A stretch of DNA of 64,000 nucleotides, from assembly GCA_009379825.1 (NCBI GenBank), contig WHTA01000008.1, positions 1-64,000 of the forward strand. Direction: 5' to 3'. A program made the translations under genes and the position numbers. Under the pieces are notes generated by a model. It was given only the letters and a program-made list of their open reading frames with translations. It made no database searches and was not told the DNA's origin. Within the stretch, counting starts at the first letter, position 1. Each line of letters starts with the position of its first letter. Shown one piece after another: positions 17,475-25,926 of the stretch. The DNA is from Streptosporangiales bacterium (GTDB lineage Bacteria; Actinomycetota; Actinomycetes; Streptosporangiales; WHST01).

Positions 17475-17518
17475 ACAGTGGCGACCTCACCGGCGGTGAG
17501 GCAACAGTGGCGTATTAG
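17475..17518 (+). promoter_or_regulatory. Palindrome with flanking direct repeats upstream of sdhCAB
   Basis: The 317-base divergent region between the binding-protein gene and sdhC contains a perfect 7-base inverted repeat with 3-base spacer (17485-17501). It is bracketed by two copies of ACAGTGGCG (17475-17483 and 17504-17512) and followed by a TATTAG-like -10 element (17513-17518). The arrangement suggests a regulator site for the sdh promoter, but no regulator is identified and no clear -35 is seen. The rest of 17259-17474 shows nothing recognisable. Confidence 0.4.
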
Positions 17519-17575
17519 TGTTCGCGGTGGCCAAGAGTGGTGGCCGGCGGCTCGAGGACGCACCAGGAGGTGCCG

Positions 17576-18376
17576 ATGACGACACAGCACACGGTGGAAC
17601 GCGAGTCGTCGCGACCGCGTGCGCAGATCGCGGAGCGCACCCTGCGCAAGGACAACTGGCGGGTGCAGCCGATAGTCAACTTCACCATCCTGCTGGCGTT
17701 CGTCGTCTACTCGTCGTGGGCGGCCTTCGTCAACGCGGACTACTTCCACGAGCCGTACCTGTCCCCGTTCTACGCCCCCTGCCTCGGCAGCACCTGCCCC
17801 GAGGAAGTGCTGCTCGGCGGCATCCCGCTGCCCGCGATCATCAGCCCCGCGCTGCTGATCCTCATCGTGCCGCTGGGTTTCCGGCTCACCTGCTACTACT
17901 ACCGCAAAGCGTACTACCGGTCGTTCTGGCAGTCGCCCCCCGCTTGCGGGGTGCGGGAGCCGCACAAGAAGTACACCGGCGAGCGCAGGTTCCCGCTCAT
18001 CCTGCAGAACCTGCACAGGTACTTCATGTACCTGGCGCTGGTCCTGAACGTCTTCCTCACCTGGGAAGCCATCGCCGCGTTCCGCGACGAGCACGGCAAC
18101 TGGGGCCACCTGGGTCTGGGCGCCATCATCTTCGTGGTCAACGCCGCGGCGCTGTGGGCGTACACCCTCTCGTGCCACGCGTGCAGGCACTCCGTCGGCG
18201 GCCGGCTGAACAACTTCTCCAAGCACCCGGTGCGCTACAAGTTCTGGACCTGGGTGTCCAAGCTCAACGCCAAGCACATGCAGATCGCCTGGTTCTCGCT
18301 CGTCTGGGTCGCCCTCACCGACCTCTACGTGCGGCTGCTGGCGACCGGCGTCATCACCGACATCAAGTTCTTCTGA
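17576..18376 (+). CDS. sdhC: Succinate dehydrogenase membrane anchor / cytochrome b subunit (Rv0249c type)
   Basis: A 266-residue membrane protein with five to six helices (about residues 33-52, 82-104, 143-163, 178-200 and 235-255), found immediately before sdhA and sdhB. Length and position fit the mycobacterial Sdh1 membrane subunit, which combines the roles of SdhC and SdhD. Histidines in the helices (for example in LQNLHRYFMYL and SCHACRHSV) could ligate heme. AGGAGG precedes the ATG at 17576 by 5 bases. Confidence 0.85.
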   Translation: MTTQHTVERESSRPRAQIAERTLRKDNWRVQPIVNFTILLAFVVYSSWAAFVNADYFHEPYLSPFYAPCLGSTCPEEVLLGGIPLPAIISPALLILIVPLGFRLTCYYYRKAYYRSFWQSPPACGVREPHKKYTGERRFPLILQNLHRYFMYLALVLNVFLTWEAIAAFRDEHGNWGHLGLGAIIFVVNAAALWAYTLSCHACRHSVGGRLNNFSKHPVRYKFWTWVSKLNAKHMQIAWFSLVWVALTDLYVRLLATGVITDIKFF

Positions 18377-18385
18377 GGGTTACTC

Positions 18386-20176
18386 ATGAGTGAGATGGAA
18401 CGCCACGCGTACGACGTCGTGGTGATCGGCGCGGGCGGCTCGGGCCTGCGTGCCGCGATCGAGGCCCACGAGCAGGGAGCCAAGACCGCGATCGTCTGCA
18501 AGTCGCTGCTCGGCAAGGCGCACACGGTCATGGCCGAAGGCGGCATCGCCGCGGCGATGGGCAACGTGTGGGAGCAGGACAACTGGCAGGTCCACTTCCG
18601 CGACACGATGCGCGGCGGCAAGATGCTCAACCACTGGCGGATGGCGCAGCTGCACGCGCAGGAGGCGCCGCAGCGGGTCTACGAGCTGGAGACCTGGGGT
18701 GCGCTCTTCGACCGCACCAAGGAAGGCAAGATCTCCCAGCGCGACTTCGGTGGGCACAGGTACGCCAGGCTCGCCCACGTCGGTGACCGCACCGGCCTGG
18801 AGATGATCCGCACCCTCCAACAGCGCGCGGTGTCGCTCGGCATCGACGTGTTCATGGAGTGCACGATCACCGAGCTGCTCAAGGACGGCGACCGGATCTC
18901 CGGGGCGTTCGGCTACTGGCGCGAGTCCGGCAGGTTCATCTGCTTCGAGGCGCCTTCGGTCATCCTGGCCACCGGCGGCATCGGCAAGTCGTTCCAGATC
19001 ACGTCGAACTCCTGGGAGTACACCGGCGACGGGCACGCCATGGCGATGCGCGCCGGCGCCACGCTCGTCAACATGGAGTTCGTCCAGTTCCACCCGACCG
19101 GCATGGTGTGGCCGCCCTCGGTGAAGGGCATCCTCATCACCGAGTCGGTGCGCGGCGAAGGTGGCGTGCTGCGCAACTCCGAGGGCAAGCGGTTCATGTT
19201 CGACTACATCTCGGAGTACTTCAAGCACGAGACCGCCGACAGCGAGGAAGAGGCGGACCGCTGGTACGACGACCACGTCAACAACCGCCGGCCACCTGAG
19301 CTGCTCCCCCGCGACGAGGTCGCCCGCGCGATCAACGCGGAGATCAAGGCCGGCAGGGGATCCCCGCACGGCGGCGTGTTCCTCGACGTCGCGTCCCGGC
19401 GCAGCGCCGAGGACATCAAGCGCCGGCTGCCGTCGATGTACCACCAGTTCAAGGAGCTGGCCGACGTCGACATCACCGCCGAGCCGATGGAGGTCGCACC
19501 GACCTGCCACTACGTGATGGGTGGCGTCGAGGTCGACCCGGACTCCGCGCAGTCGCTCGTGCCCGGTCTCTACGCCGCTGGCGAGGTGGCCGGTGGCATG
19601 CACGGTTCCAACCGGCTGGGCGGCAACTCGCTGTCGGACCTGCTGGTCTTCGGCAAGCGCGCCGGTGAGTACGCCGCCAGCTACGCGCAGGGGCTGACCG
19701 ACCGGCCGAAGGTCGACGACGGCCAGGTCAGCGGCGCGGGCAGGGAAGCGCTCGCCGCGTTCGAGGTGGAGGACGGCGAGAACCCGTACACCCTGCACCA
19801 GGACCTGCAGAAGACCATGCAGAGCCTCGCCGGCATCATCCGCAGGGGGGAGGACCTGCAGGAGGCGCTCGAGACGCTACCGTCGTACAAGGAGCGGCTT
19901 GACCGGCTGACGGTCGAGGGCAACAGGCAGTACAACCCGGGCTGGCACCTGGCGCTCGACCTGAAAAACATGGTGCTGGTGTCGGAGTGCCTGGCGAAGG
20001 CTGCGCTCGAGCGCACCGAGAGCCGCGGCGGGCACACCCGCGAGGACTTCCCCGGGCCCGACGAGGGGTGGGGCAAGAAGAACATCGTCTGCCGTGTAGC
20101 CGGCGACGGCGTAGACATCGCCACCCAGCCGCTACCCGAGATGCCGGACGACCTGAAGGCTCTCTTCGAGGAGTAG
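18386..20176 (+). CDS. sdhA: Succinate dehydrogenase flavoprotein subunit
   Basis: A 596-residue FAD-binding subunit that oxidises succinate to fumarate in the TCA cycle and feeds the quinone pool. Visible features are the N-terminal dinucleotide-binding VVVIGAGGSGLRAA, the HTVMAEGGIAAAMGN region that carries the FAD-linking His in the family, the active-site QFHPTG segment and the GSNRLGGNSLSDLLVFG motif. It starts 9 bases after sdhC and is followed 58 bases later by sdhB. Confidence 0.95.
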   Translation: MSEMERHAYDVVVIGAGGSGLRAAIEAHEQGAKTAIVCKSLLGKAHTVMAEGGIAAAMGNVWEQDNWQVHFRDTMRGGKMLNHWRMAQLHAQEAPQRVYELETWGALFDRTKEGKISQRDFGGHRYARLAHVGDRTGLEMIRTLQQRAVSLGIDVFMECTITELLKDGDRISGAFGYWRESGRFICFEAPSVILATGGIGKSFQITSNSWEYTGDGHAMAMRAGATLVNMEFVQFHPTGMVWPPSVKGILITESVRGEGGVLRNSEGKRFMFDYISEYFKHETADSEEEADRWYDDHVNNRRPPELLPRDEVARAINAEIKAGRGSPHGGVFLDVASRRSAEDIKRRLPSMYHQFKELADVDITAEPMEVAPTCHYVMGGVEVDPDSAQSLVPGLYAAGEVAGGMHGSNRLGGNSLSDLLVFGKRAGEYAASYAQGLTDRPKVDDGQVSGAGREALAAFEVEDGENPYTLHQDLQKTMQSLAGIIRRGEDLQEALETLPSYKERLDRLTVEGNRQYNPGWHLALDLKNMVLVSECLAKAALERTESRGGHTREDFPGPDEGWGKKNIVCRVAGDGVDIATQPLPEMPDDLKALFEE

Positions 20177-20234
20177 TTTCAATGAGTACAGCAACGCGAA
20201 GCGTTTCCATTTGCGGGTGGGGGCGGGGCTGAGG

Positions 20235-20999
20235 ATGGCGAGCTACCAAGCCAAGTTCCAGGTCTGGCGCGGGGATGCCTCGGGCGGCGCCTTCACGGAC
20301 TACGACGTCGAGGTGAACGAGGGGGAGGTCGTCCTCGACATCATCCACCGCATCCAGGCCACCCAGGCCGGCGACCTCGCCGTGCGCTGGAACTGCAAGG
20401 CCGGCAAGTGCGGCTCCTGCAGCGCCGAGGTGAACGGCAAGCCCCGGCTGACGTGCATGACCCGGATGAGCACGTTTAGCCAAGAGGAGACCATCAACGT
20501 CAGCCCGATACGCGCCTTCCCGATCATCAAGGACCTCGTCACCGACGTCTCGTTCAACTACGAGATGGCGAAGAAGGTCCAGGCGTTCACCCCGCCGGAG
20601 GGGTTGCAGCCCGGTGAGTACCGGATGCAGCAGGTCGACGTCGAGCGGAGCCAGGAGTTCCGCAAGTGCATCGAGTGCTTCCTGTGCCAGAACGTGTGTC
20701 ACGTGATCCGCGACCACGAGGAGAACAAGCAGCACTTCGCCGGCCCGCGGTTCCTGATGCAGGCGGCGGAGCTGGAGATGCACCCGCTCGACACCGCCGA
20801 CAGGCGCCAGGTCGCCGAGGAGGAGCTGGGCCTCGGCTTCTGCAACATCACCAAGTGCTGCACCGAGGTCTGCCCGGAGAACATCCACATCACCGACAAC
20901 GCGCTCATCCCGTTGAAGGAGCGCGTCATCGACACCAAGTACGACCCGCTGTCGTTCCTCTGGCGGAAGTTCAAGGCCCCGGACGCCAAGCGCCGCTGA
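20235..20999 (+). CDS. sdhB: Succinate dehydrogenase iron-sulfur subunit
   Basis: A 254-residue iron-sulfur protein passing electrons from SdhA to the membrane anchor. The [2Fe-2S] ligands are in NCKAGKCGSCSAEV and the single Cys of RLTCMTRM. The C-terminal domain has CIECFLCQNVC for the [4Fe-4S] and CNITKCCTEVCPENI for the remaining clusters. The ATG at 20235 is chosen because the core begins there; an in-frame start eight codons earlier adds nothing conserved. Its 3' end is overlapped by a doubtful minus-strand remnant. Confidence 0.94.
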   Translation: MASYQAKFQVWRGDASGGAFTDYDVEVNEGEVVLDIIHRIQATQAGDLAVRWNCKAGKCGSCSAEVNGKPRLTCMTRMSTFSQEETINVSPIRAFPIIKDLVTDVSFNYEMAKKVQAFTPPEGLQPGEYRMQQVDVERSQEFRKCIECFLCQNVCHVIRDHEENKQHFAGPRFLMQAAELEMHPLDTADRRQVAEEELGLGFCNITKCCTEVCPENIHITDNALIPLKERVIDTKYDPLSFLWRKFKAPDAKRR

Positions 21000-21355
21000 G
21001 CCCGGCCGCCCGCGCGGCTGGGTCAGCGACCGTCGCGTTGCCTTGTCCGGTGTCGGCCCTCGGCCAGGTCGCGCCTCGTCCCTGCCTGGCCGGTCGGAAC
21101 CGGTGCCCTGCAGCTACCGGGTACCGGCGCGTCCCCCTTCGGCCGAGGAAGACCGCGCCGGTGTGCACCGCCGCGTGGGTCGGGGAGTAACTGCCCATTT
21201 CTACCGTCCAGCGACCGGGGTCCTCCCTCGCGGGGGCGTCGCCGTTGCCGCGGTAGGCCGCCTCGGCGGCCACCAGGACCGCCGCCACCGTGAACCCGAT
21301 GCCGGTCGCCGCGGCTGTCGGACACGTCCGCCGCCGCCAACGTCGTGGTGGACAC
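20971..21355 (-). pseudogene. Probable decayed small membrane protein
   Basis: Codon bias on the minus strand suggests two pieces of one coding sequence in different frames. One begins at GTG 21355 (VSTTTLAAADVSD). The other carries a hydrophobic segment (TGIGFTVAAVLVAAEAAY) and runs to 20971, overlapping the sdhB end. A frameshift near 21300 would join them. The single helix followed by a charged tail resembles the neighbouring small membrane proteins. Evidence is weak. Confidence 0.3.
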
Positions 21356-21416
21356 TCCCCCGACGCCGACAGCCGCCTGGCCCTCGACCTGGTCTTCGTC
21401 ATCGCACCACTGCCGG

Positions 21417-21908
21417 CTAACGACCCTGCCGGCTGGTCAGACCCGTTGCCGATTCGGCCCGGTTCGGCTGCTCCCGGCGTCCCCGGCCGGCGACCTGACG
21501 GGTGCCACGGTCCGGCCCGGACTGGCCGCCTCGAGCCCGAGCGCGCTGTTGTTTCGACCCGATGCCGTGCCGCAGGTCGGCCCGGCGACCGGCCTGCTCT
21601 GCGGTCTTGCTCCGAGACATGTCGTAGCCGACCATCGCACCGATGCCTGCGATGACCCCGACGCCCACCGCCGTCACCGCCTGCTGGGTCGGCGGCGACG
21701 CGCCGACCGTGCTGGCCGCGATACCCAGGGCTTCCGTGAACTTCGGCGCCCAGATGTCCGCGGTGAGGATGTTCCCCACGCCGCCGACCGTGCCAACCGT
21801 GGCGCCTGCCGCTACGCCCTTCAGCGTGGACCAGACGCCCTTCGGTCCCGACCGCGGCTCGGCCTGCTTGGTCTGTGCACGCATCCCGTAGACGCTCTGC
21901 TTCGCCAT
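21417..21908 (-). CDS. Small two-helix membrane protein with basic tail
   Basis: A 163-residue hypothetical protein. Two Gly/Ala-rich hydrophobic segments (about residues 28-52 and 73-95) are followed by a ~60-residue Arg/Gln/Gly-rich cytoplasmic-looking tail. GGGGAG lies about 6 bases before the ATG at 21908. It resembles the products at 22689-23024 and 23065-23460 in layout: short polar N-terminus, two glycine-rich helices, charged tail. No known family is recognised. Confidence 0.55.
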   Translation of the reverse strand: MAKQSVYGMRAQTKQAEPRSGPKGVWSTLKGVAAGATVGTVGGVGNILTADIWAPKFTEALGIAASTVGASPPTQQAVTAVGVGVIAGIGAMVGYDMSRSKTAEQAGRRADLRHGIGSKQQRARARGGQSGPDRGTRQVAGRGRREQPNRAESATGLTSRQGR

Positions 21909-22065
21909 CTCCCGCTCCCCGCTCGTTCACCCGCCGACCCGACCAGCTACTGGACGGCGCCCCACCCGCTCACGTTCCAGCCGACCGCTGTCGCTGTGTC
22001 ACGACCGCGTATCGCAACCCGCGTAGGGTTGACGACCCCACACGCCGGCACGGCAAGCTGGGGGG

Positions 22066-22362
22066 ATGGCCGAGCTGCTGGACGAGAACGCCCTCCGCAC
22101 CACCCTCGCCGATCTGCCGGCGTGGACCGGTGACACGAAGGGCATCAACCGGACGGTCAAGGCCGCTGACTTCCCCACGGCGATCCGCATCGTCGACGAG
22201 GTCGCGGAGCTCGCCGAGCAGCGCAACCACCACCCGGACATCGACATCCGGTGGCGCACCCTGCTGTTCCGGCTGTCCACCCACTCCGCCGGCGGCGTCA
22301 CCTCCAAGGACGTCGAGCTCGCCAAAGGCATCGACGACATCGTCGCCGCTCACTCGGCATAG
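22066..22362 (+). CDS. Pterin-4-alpha-carbinolamine dehydratase family protein
   Basis: A 98-residue protein of the PCD/DCoH fold. The family motif appears as EQRNHHPDIDIRW (about residues 51-63), including the paired histidines of the active site, and downstream DVELAKGIDDI matches the last helix. In phenylalanine hydroxylase systems it recycles 4a-hydroxytetrahydropterin; no hydroxylase is nearby, so its role here may be in another pterin or moonlighting context. It is flanked by minus-strand small membrane protein genes. Confidence 0.9.
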   Translation: MAELLDENALRTTLADLPAWTGDTKGINRTVKAADFPTAIRIVDEVAELAEQRNHHPDIDIRWRTLLFRLSTHSAGGVTSKDVELAKGIDDIVAAHSA

Positions 22363-22672
22363 TGACCCACTTGTAGCGCCCACCGCCCTGACGGTGGGTG
22401 CCGTGCTGGGTCCCGCGTCGCGATCCTGCCCCGGTCGCTCGGCGGCGGCACTCGACCGGCCGGGCTCGCCACCACGGTTGCCCCGCATGGGATCGGCTGG
22501 GTCTCGGCGGCCGACCAGTCCCTCGACCGCCGGTCGCGTACGGAGCCTGCTGTGCCGGCCCGGCCAGCTGCTCGCGAAGCGCATCGCGCTCGGTGACGAC
22601 CTCGTCGTGCTTGTGGTTGGCTTCCTTGGCCATCCGATAACCGTGGACACCATAGGCGATCGTCGCGGCCAC
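22298..22672 (-). pseudogene. Truncated paralogue of the small membrane protein group
   Basis: From GTG 22672 (GAGGGAG about 7 bases upstream, 16 bases after the preceding gene stop) the reading frame gives a half-helix (VAATIAYGVHGY), then AKEANHKHDEVVTERDALREQL, which closely parallels the coiled-coil part of the protein at 22689-23024. The first helix is missing and the last third is antisense to the pterin dehydratase gene and low-complexity basic, so it looks like a decaying copy. The true 3' end is uncertain. Confidence 0.45.
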
Positions 22673-22688
22673 GCCAGCTCCCTCACCG

Positions 22689-23024
22689 CTAGCGCCCGCC
22701 GCGCGTGTGCCCACCGCTCTTCGGACCGTCGCGGCCATCGCGGTCGGCGAGCCTCCGCTTGAGTTGGTCCCGCTCCTTGACGACGTTGTCGTGCTTGTTG
22801 TTCAGTGCCTGGTGCTCACGGTTCAACGCCCTTGCGACGGCGAAACCGTTGACAGCCATGCTGGCAACCGTCAACGCGAACCCGCCTGCGCCCAGTACTG
22901 GCTGGCCACTGACCTGCTGGATGAACTCGCCTACCTTCTCGCCCATGTGGCTGCCCACGTACATGCCGACCGCGGTCGCGCCGCAGACGGTCGGCTTTCC
23001 GTGCCAGGTGGACTGCGTGCTCAT
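22689..23024 (-). CDS. Small two-helix membrane protein with coiled-coil tail
   Basis: A 111-residue hypothetical protein: polar N-terminus, two hydrophobic segments (about 12-30 and 45-68), then a heptad-like segment (NNKHDNVVKERDQLKRRL, about residues 75-93) and a Gly/Arg tail. It starts 40 bases after the stop of the gene at 23065-23460 and ends 16 bases before the truncated paralogue, forming an operon-like run. No family recognised. Confidence 0.6.
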   Translation of the reverse strand: MSTQSTWHGKPTVCGATAVGMYVGSHMGEKVGEFIQQVSGQPVLGAGGFALTVASMAVNGFAVARALNREHQALNNKHDNVVKERDQLKRRLADRDGRDGPKSGGHTRGGR

Positions 23025-23064
23025 GCGCTACCTGACGCCTCCAGCAGTCCCGGAGTTCCGTGCC

Positions 23065-23460
23065 CTACCTGTGGTCGCCGTGCTGTCCGCCCCGGTCGCC
23101 CCGACCGCGAACCTCGTCCATGGCGGTTCGCCGGACGTCGTGCGCGGCCGCACCGCCGGCCCGACCGGTGGCGCCGGGCCGCTGCCCTCGGTCGGCGATC
23201 CGCTCGCTGTGCCGCTGGTTGGCTTCCTTCGCGGTCGTGTAACTCATGTAGCCGGCGGACATCGTCGCGCTGATGATCGCGCCGACCGTCAGGGAGGGCG
23301 ACGAGTAGCCAATGGCGTGGGCGCCTATCGACGTGACCACCCCGGCGCCGAGCCAGACGGCCGCGTTCTGCAGCCCCACCCTGACCGGGTCGAGCAGCCG
23401 TTTCGCCCCCTTGGAGCGCTCGGCGTGCAGCTCGTAGTTGCTCCGTCGTTCGTCGGTCAA
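23065..23460 (-). CDS. Small two-helix membrane protein, first of a paralogous run
   Basis: A 131-residue hypothetical protein. The start is taken as TTG 23460 because GAGAGGAG lies 8 bases upstream and the sequence before it is the divergent promoter region. Two hydrophobic segments (about 30-50 and 58-78) precede TAKEANQRH, the same motif as AKEANHKH in the truncated copy at 22298-22672. A Gly/Arg-rich tail follows. It is divergent from the nitroreductase gene. Confidence 0.55.
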   Translation of the reverse strand: MTDERRSNYELHAERSKGAKRLLDPVRVGLQNAAVWLGAGVVTSIGAHAIGYSSPSLTVGAIISATMSAGYMSYTTAKEANQRHSERIADRGQRPGATGRAGGAAAHDVRRTAMDEVRGRGDRGGQHGDHR

Positions 23461-23548
23461 CGCCGGGACTCCTCTCGTACGCGACGCGCGGCACACTGAG
23501 TGTGCCAGAGCTCGACCGCCCGCGGGCGCGACGAAATGAGGAATACCT

Positions 23549-24154
23549 GTGGAGTTCACCGACGTGGTCAGCGGGCGCCGGATGGTGCGCGCGTTCGCCC
23601 CAGAACCGCTGCCCGCCGACGCGGTACGCCGGCTGCTGCGCAACGCGACGCGCGCGCCGTCCGCGGGCAACTCGCAGGGCTACGCGTTCCTCGCCCTGGA
23701 GGCCGCGGACGAGCGCGCCGCATTCTGGCAGGCGCTCGCACCTGCCAGGCCGGTGGTGTCCAGCGTCACCACGGCGCCGCTGATCGTGGTGCCGCTTTCG
23801 AGCAAGGACGCCTACCTGGACAGGTACGCCAAGCCGGACAAGGGCTGGCCGGACCGGGACGAGACCAGGTGGCAGGTGCCGTACTGGCACGTGGACACTG
23901 GGATGGCCGCGCTGCTGATGCTGCTCACCGCCGTCGACGAAGGTCTCGGCGGGTTGTTCTTCGGCATCCCGGGGCCGGTGCTCGACGACTTCCGCGCGGC
24001 CTTCGGGGTGCCCGCGGAGTACGCGCCCGTCGGCGCGCTCGCCCTCGGCTATCCCGACCCGGATGCACGTCCGTCGCGACCGTCACAGCCGCGGCGGCCG
24101 TGGCAGGAACTCGTGCACCACGGCCGCTGGGGAGGTCAGCCGGACCTGTCCTGA
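23549..24154 (+). CDS. Nitroreductase-family FMN oxidoreductase
   Basis: A 201-residue protein of the nitroreductase fold. The RRMVRAF segment near residue 11 and APSAGNSQGY near residue 37 are the FMN-phosphate-binding parts, and GLGGLFFGIPG near 145 is the second flavin loop. Reduction of nitro compounds or quinones with NAD(P)H is the family activity; the real substrate is unknown. GAGGAA lies about 6 bases before the GTG start. Its 3' end overlaps the channel gene by 19 bases on the opposite strand. Confidence 0.85.
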   Translation: MEFTDVVSGRRMVRAFAPEPLPADAVRRLLRNATRAPSAGNSQGYAFLALEAADERAAFWQALAPARPVVSSVTTAPLIVVPLSSKDAYLDRYAKPDKGWPDRDETRWQVPYWHVDTGMAALLMLLTAVDEGLGGLFFGIPGPVLDDFRAAFGVPAEYAPVGALALGYPDPDARPSRPSQPRRPWQELVHHGRWGGQPDLS

Positions 24155-24879
24155 GCAGCGCCGGCCCGCAGCGCACGCACCTCCTCGCGCAGCCTGCGCA
24201 CCTCGGCGGTGAGCTCGCCGAGACTGTCCTGGGTCTCCTGCTCCTCGACCTTCATCTCCTCGACGTGTTCCATGAACCACGAGGCCAACGTTGCGGTGAT
24301 CACGCCGAGCAGCGAGATGCCGGCGATCATCATGCCGCCGGCCACAAACCGGCCGGCCACGGTGACCGGGAACTGGTCGCCGTACCCGACGGTGGTGACC
24401 GTCGCCAGCGCCCACCACACTGCGTCGCCTAAGTCCGCGATGGTGGCGCCAGGCGCACCGCGTTCCGCGTCGAGCACGGCAAGCGCTCCCACGAACACGA
24501 TGAGGCCCACGGCCGTGGTGACGTAAAGCACCGCACGGCGCCGGAACGTGCCCCGCAACCGGCGGTCGAGCACGCCGAGCACGACCACCACCCGGAGCAC
24601 GCGCAGCGGCCGCAGGAAAGGCAACACGATTATCGTCAGGTCGAGCAGGTGCTTGGTGACGAACTTCCACCTGTGCGCCGCGAGCCCCAGGCGCACGACG
24701 TAGTCGACGACGAACAGCAGCCAGACCCCGATGTTGACGACCTGTGCGGTCGCCGGGATCAGCTGCGAGGGCCCCGTGTACAGCACGTCGACCGCGTACG
24801 CGCCGAGGAACAGCGCCGCGAGCACGAGGAGCGGCCACTCGGTCGCCCGTTCCCACTTCAGTCTGGCCGCATCGGACAT
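24136..24879 (-). CDS. Voltage-gated-like potassium channel protein
   Basis: A 247-residue membrane protein with a KvAP-like arrangement: about five to six helices, an Arg-rich segment (PLRVLRVVVVLGVLDRRLR, near residue 95) in the place of a voltage sensor, a pore helix and the selectivity filter TVGYGD near residue 165. A C-terminal coiled coil (about 205-240, ELTAEVRRLREEVRALR) would promote tetramer assembly. The ATG at 24879 is preferred over an upstream start ten codons earlier. It faces the nitroreductase gene tail to tail. Confidence 0.88.
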   Translation of the reverse strand: MSDAARLKWERATEWPLLVLAALFLGAYAVDVLYTGPSQLIPATAQVVNIGVWLLFVVDYVVRLGLAAHRWKFVTKHLLDLTIIVLPFLRPLRVLRVVVVLGVLDRRLRGTFRRRAVLYVTTAVGLIVFVGALAVLDAERGAPGATIADLGDAVWWALATVTTVGYGDQFPVTVAGRFVAGGMMIAGISLLGVITATLASWFMEHVEEMKVEEQETQDSLGELTAEVRRLREEVRALRAGAAQDRSG

Positions 24880-24909
24880 GCCGCGATGCTCGCACGCCCG
24901 CTGCACACA

Positions 24910-24953
24910 GAGACGGCGGGTACCCGGCCGTATGACCGGGCACCCGCCGCCTC
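24910..24953 (-). terminator. Terminator hairpin after proX
   Basis: An inverted repeat of about 18 base pairs with one A-C mismatch and one G-U pair, loop of 8 bases, lies 14 bases past the proX stop. It would terminate the proVWX transcript and separate it from the channel gene. Confidence 0.8.
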
Positions 24954-24966
24954 GTTTGCTATCGGG

Positions 24967-25884
24967 TTACTGCTTCTTGATCCACTGGTCGGTCAGGGAC
25001 TTGTTGTCCTTCAGCCACGCCTTGACGGCCTTCGGCGCCTGCTTGTTGCCGCCGGCGTCCTGGATCTCCTTCTCCAGTCCCGCCAACTGCTCAGGCGTCA
25101 TCTTGAAGTTCTTCATCCATCCCATGACTTCCTTGTTCCCCTTCGCGAAGTCCTTGGACGCGATGGAGTGGATGCTGTCCGGGTCGCCCCAGGCCTTCTT
25201 CGGGTCCTCGAGGTAGCGGATGTCGTACTCGGCGAACGCCCAGTGCGGCCGCCACATGGTGACGACGATCGGCTTCTTCGCCTTGTACGCCTTGTCCAGC
25301 GCGGCCAGCATCGCAGGGGTGCTGCTCTGCCGCACCTTCATCTTGCCGTCCAGACCGTACTTCGGCACGACGTCGTCCTTCAGGATGCCCATCATGCCGG
25401 CCGACGGCTCGATGCCGATGATCTCACCGTCGAAGTCGCCGGACTGGGTCTTCAGGTCCGCCAGACTCTTCGCCTTCACGTAGTCGGGCACGGCCAGACC
25501 GAGGTCCGCCTCCTCGTACCAGACACCGACGTCCACGATCTGCTTGCCGTACTTCTTCCAGTAGTTGGCGTGCGTGGCCGGCAGCCAGCCGTCCAGGTAC
25601 AGGTCGAGGTTGCCGTTGGCGACCCCGGAGTACAGCGCAGCGGCCTCCAACTGCTTGGTCTCGACCTTGTAGCCCTCGGCCTCCAGCAACTGCTTCCATA
25701 CCTCGGTAGCGGCAATGGCCTCGTCCCAGGCGATGTAGCCGATGGTGATCGTCTTGTCACCACCGCCACCGCCGAAACCATCGTCCTCACCGCCGCCACC
25801 GCCACAGCCGGCGACTGCGAGGGACAAGGCGGCGGCCGCGAACACCGCGGTGACAGCGCGCCATATCTTTCCGGTTCGCATCAT
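24967..25884 (-). CDS. proX: Glycine betaine/proline ABC transporter substrate-binding lipoprotein
   Basis: A 305-residue OpuAC/ProX-type receptor. The signal peptide ends in lipobox VAGC (Cys27) followed by two Gly runs. Mature sequence includes YIAWDEAIAATEVWK, DLYLDGWLPATHANYW and VTMWRPHWAF, whose tryptophans are the sort that form the aromatic cage for quaternary amines. It binds betaine-like osmolytes outside the cell and hands them to ProW. Last gene of the proVWX operon; a hairpin follows the stop. Confidence 0.92.
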   Translation of the reverse strand: MMRTGKIWRAVTAVFAAAALSLAVAGCGGGGGEDDGFGGGGGDKTITIGYIAWDEAIAATEVWKQLLEAEGYKVETKQLEAAALYSGVANGNLDLYLDGWLPATHANYWKKYGKQIVDVGVWYEEADLGLAVPDYVKAKSLADLKTQSGDFDGEIIGIEPSAGMMGILKDDVVPKYGLDGKMKVRQSSTPAMLAALDKAYKAKKPIVVTMWRPHWAFAEYDIRYLEDPKKAWGDPDSIHSIASKDFAKGNKEVMGWMKNFKMTPEQLAGLEKEIQDAGGNKQAPKAVKAWLKDNKSLTDQWIKKQ

Positions 25885-25926
25885 TCTCCCTGGTGTTGTT
25901 TCCTCACGCCGAGACGGCTACGCAGT

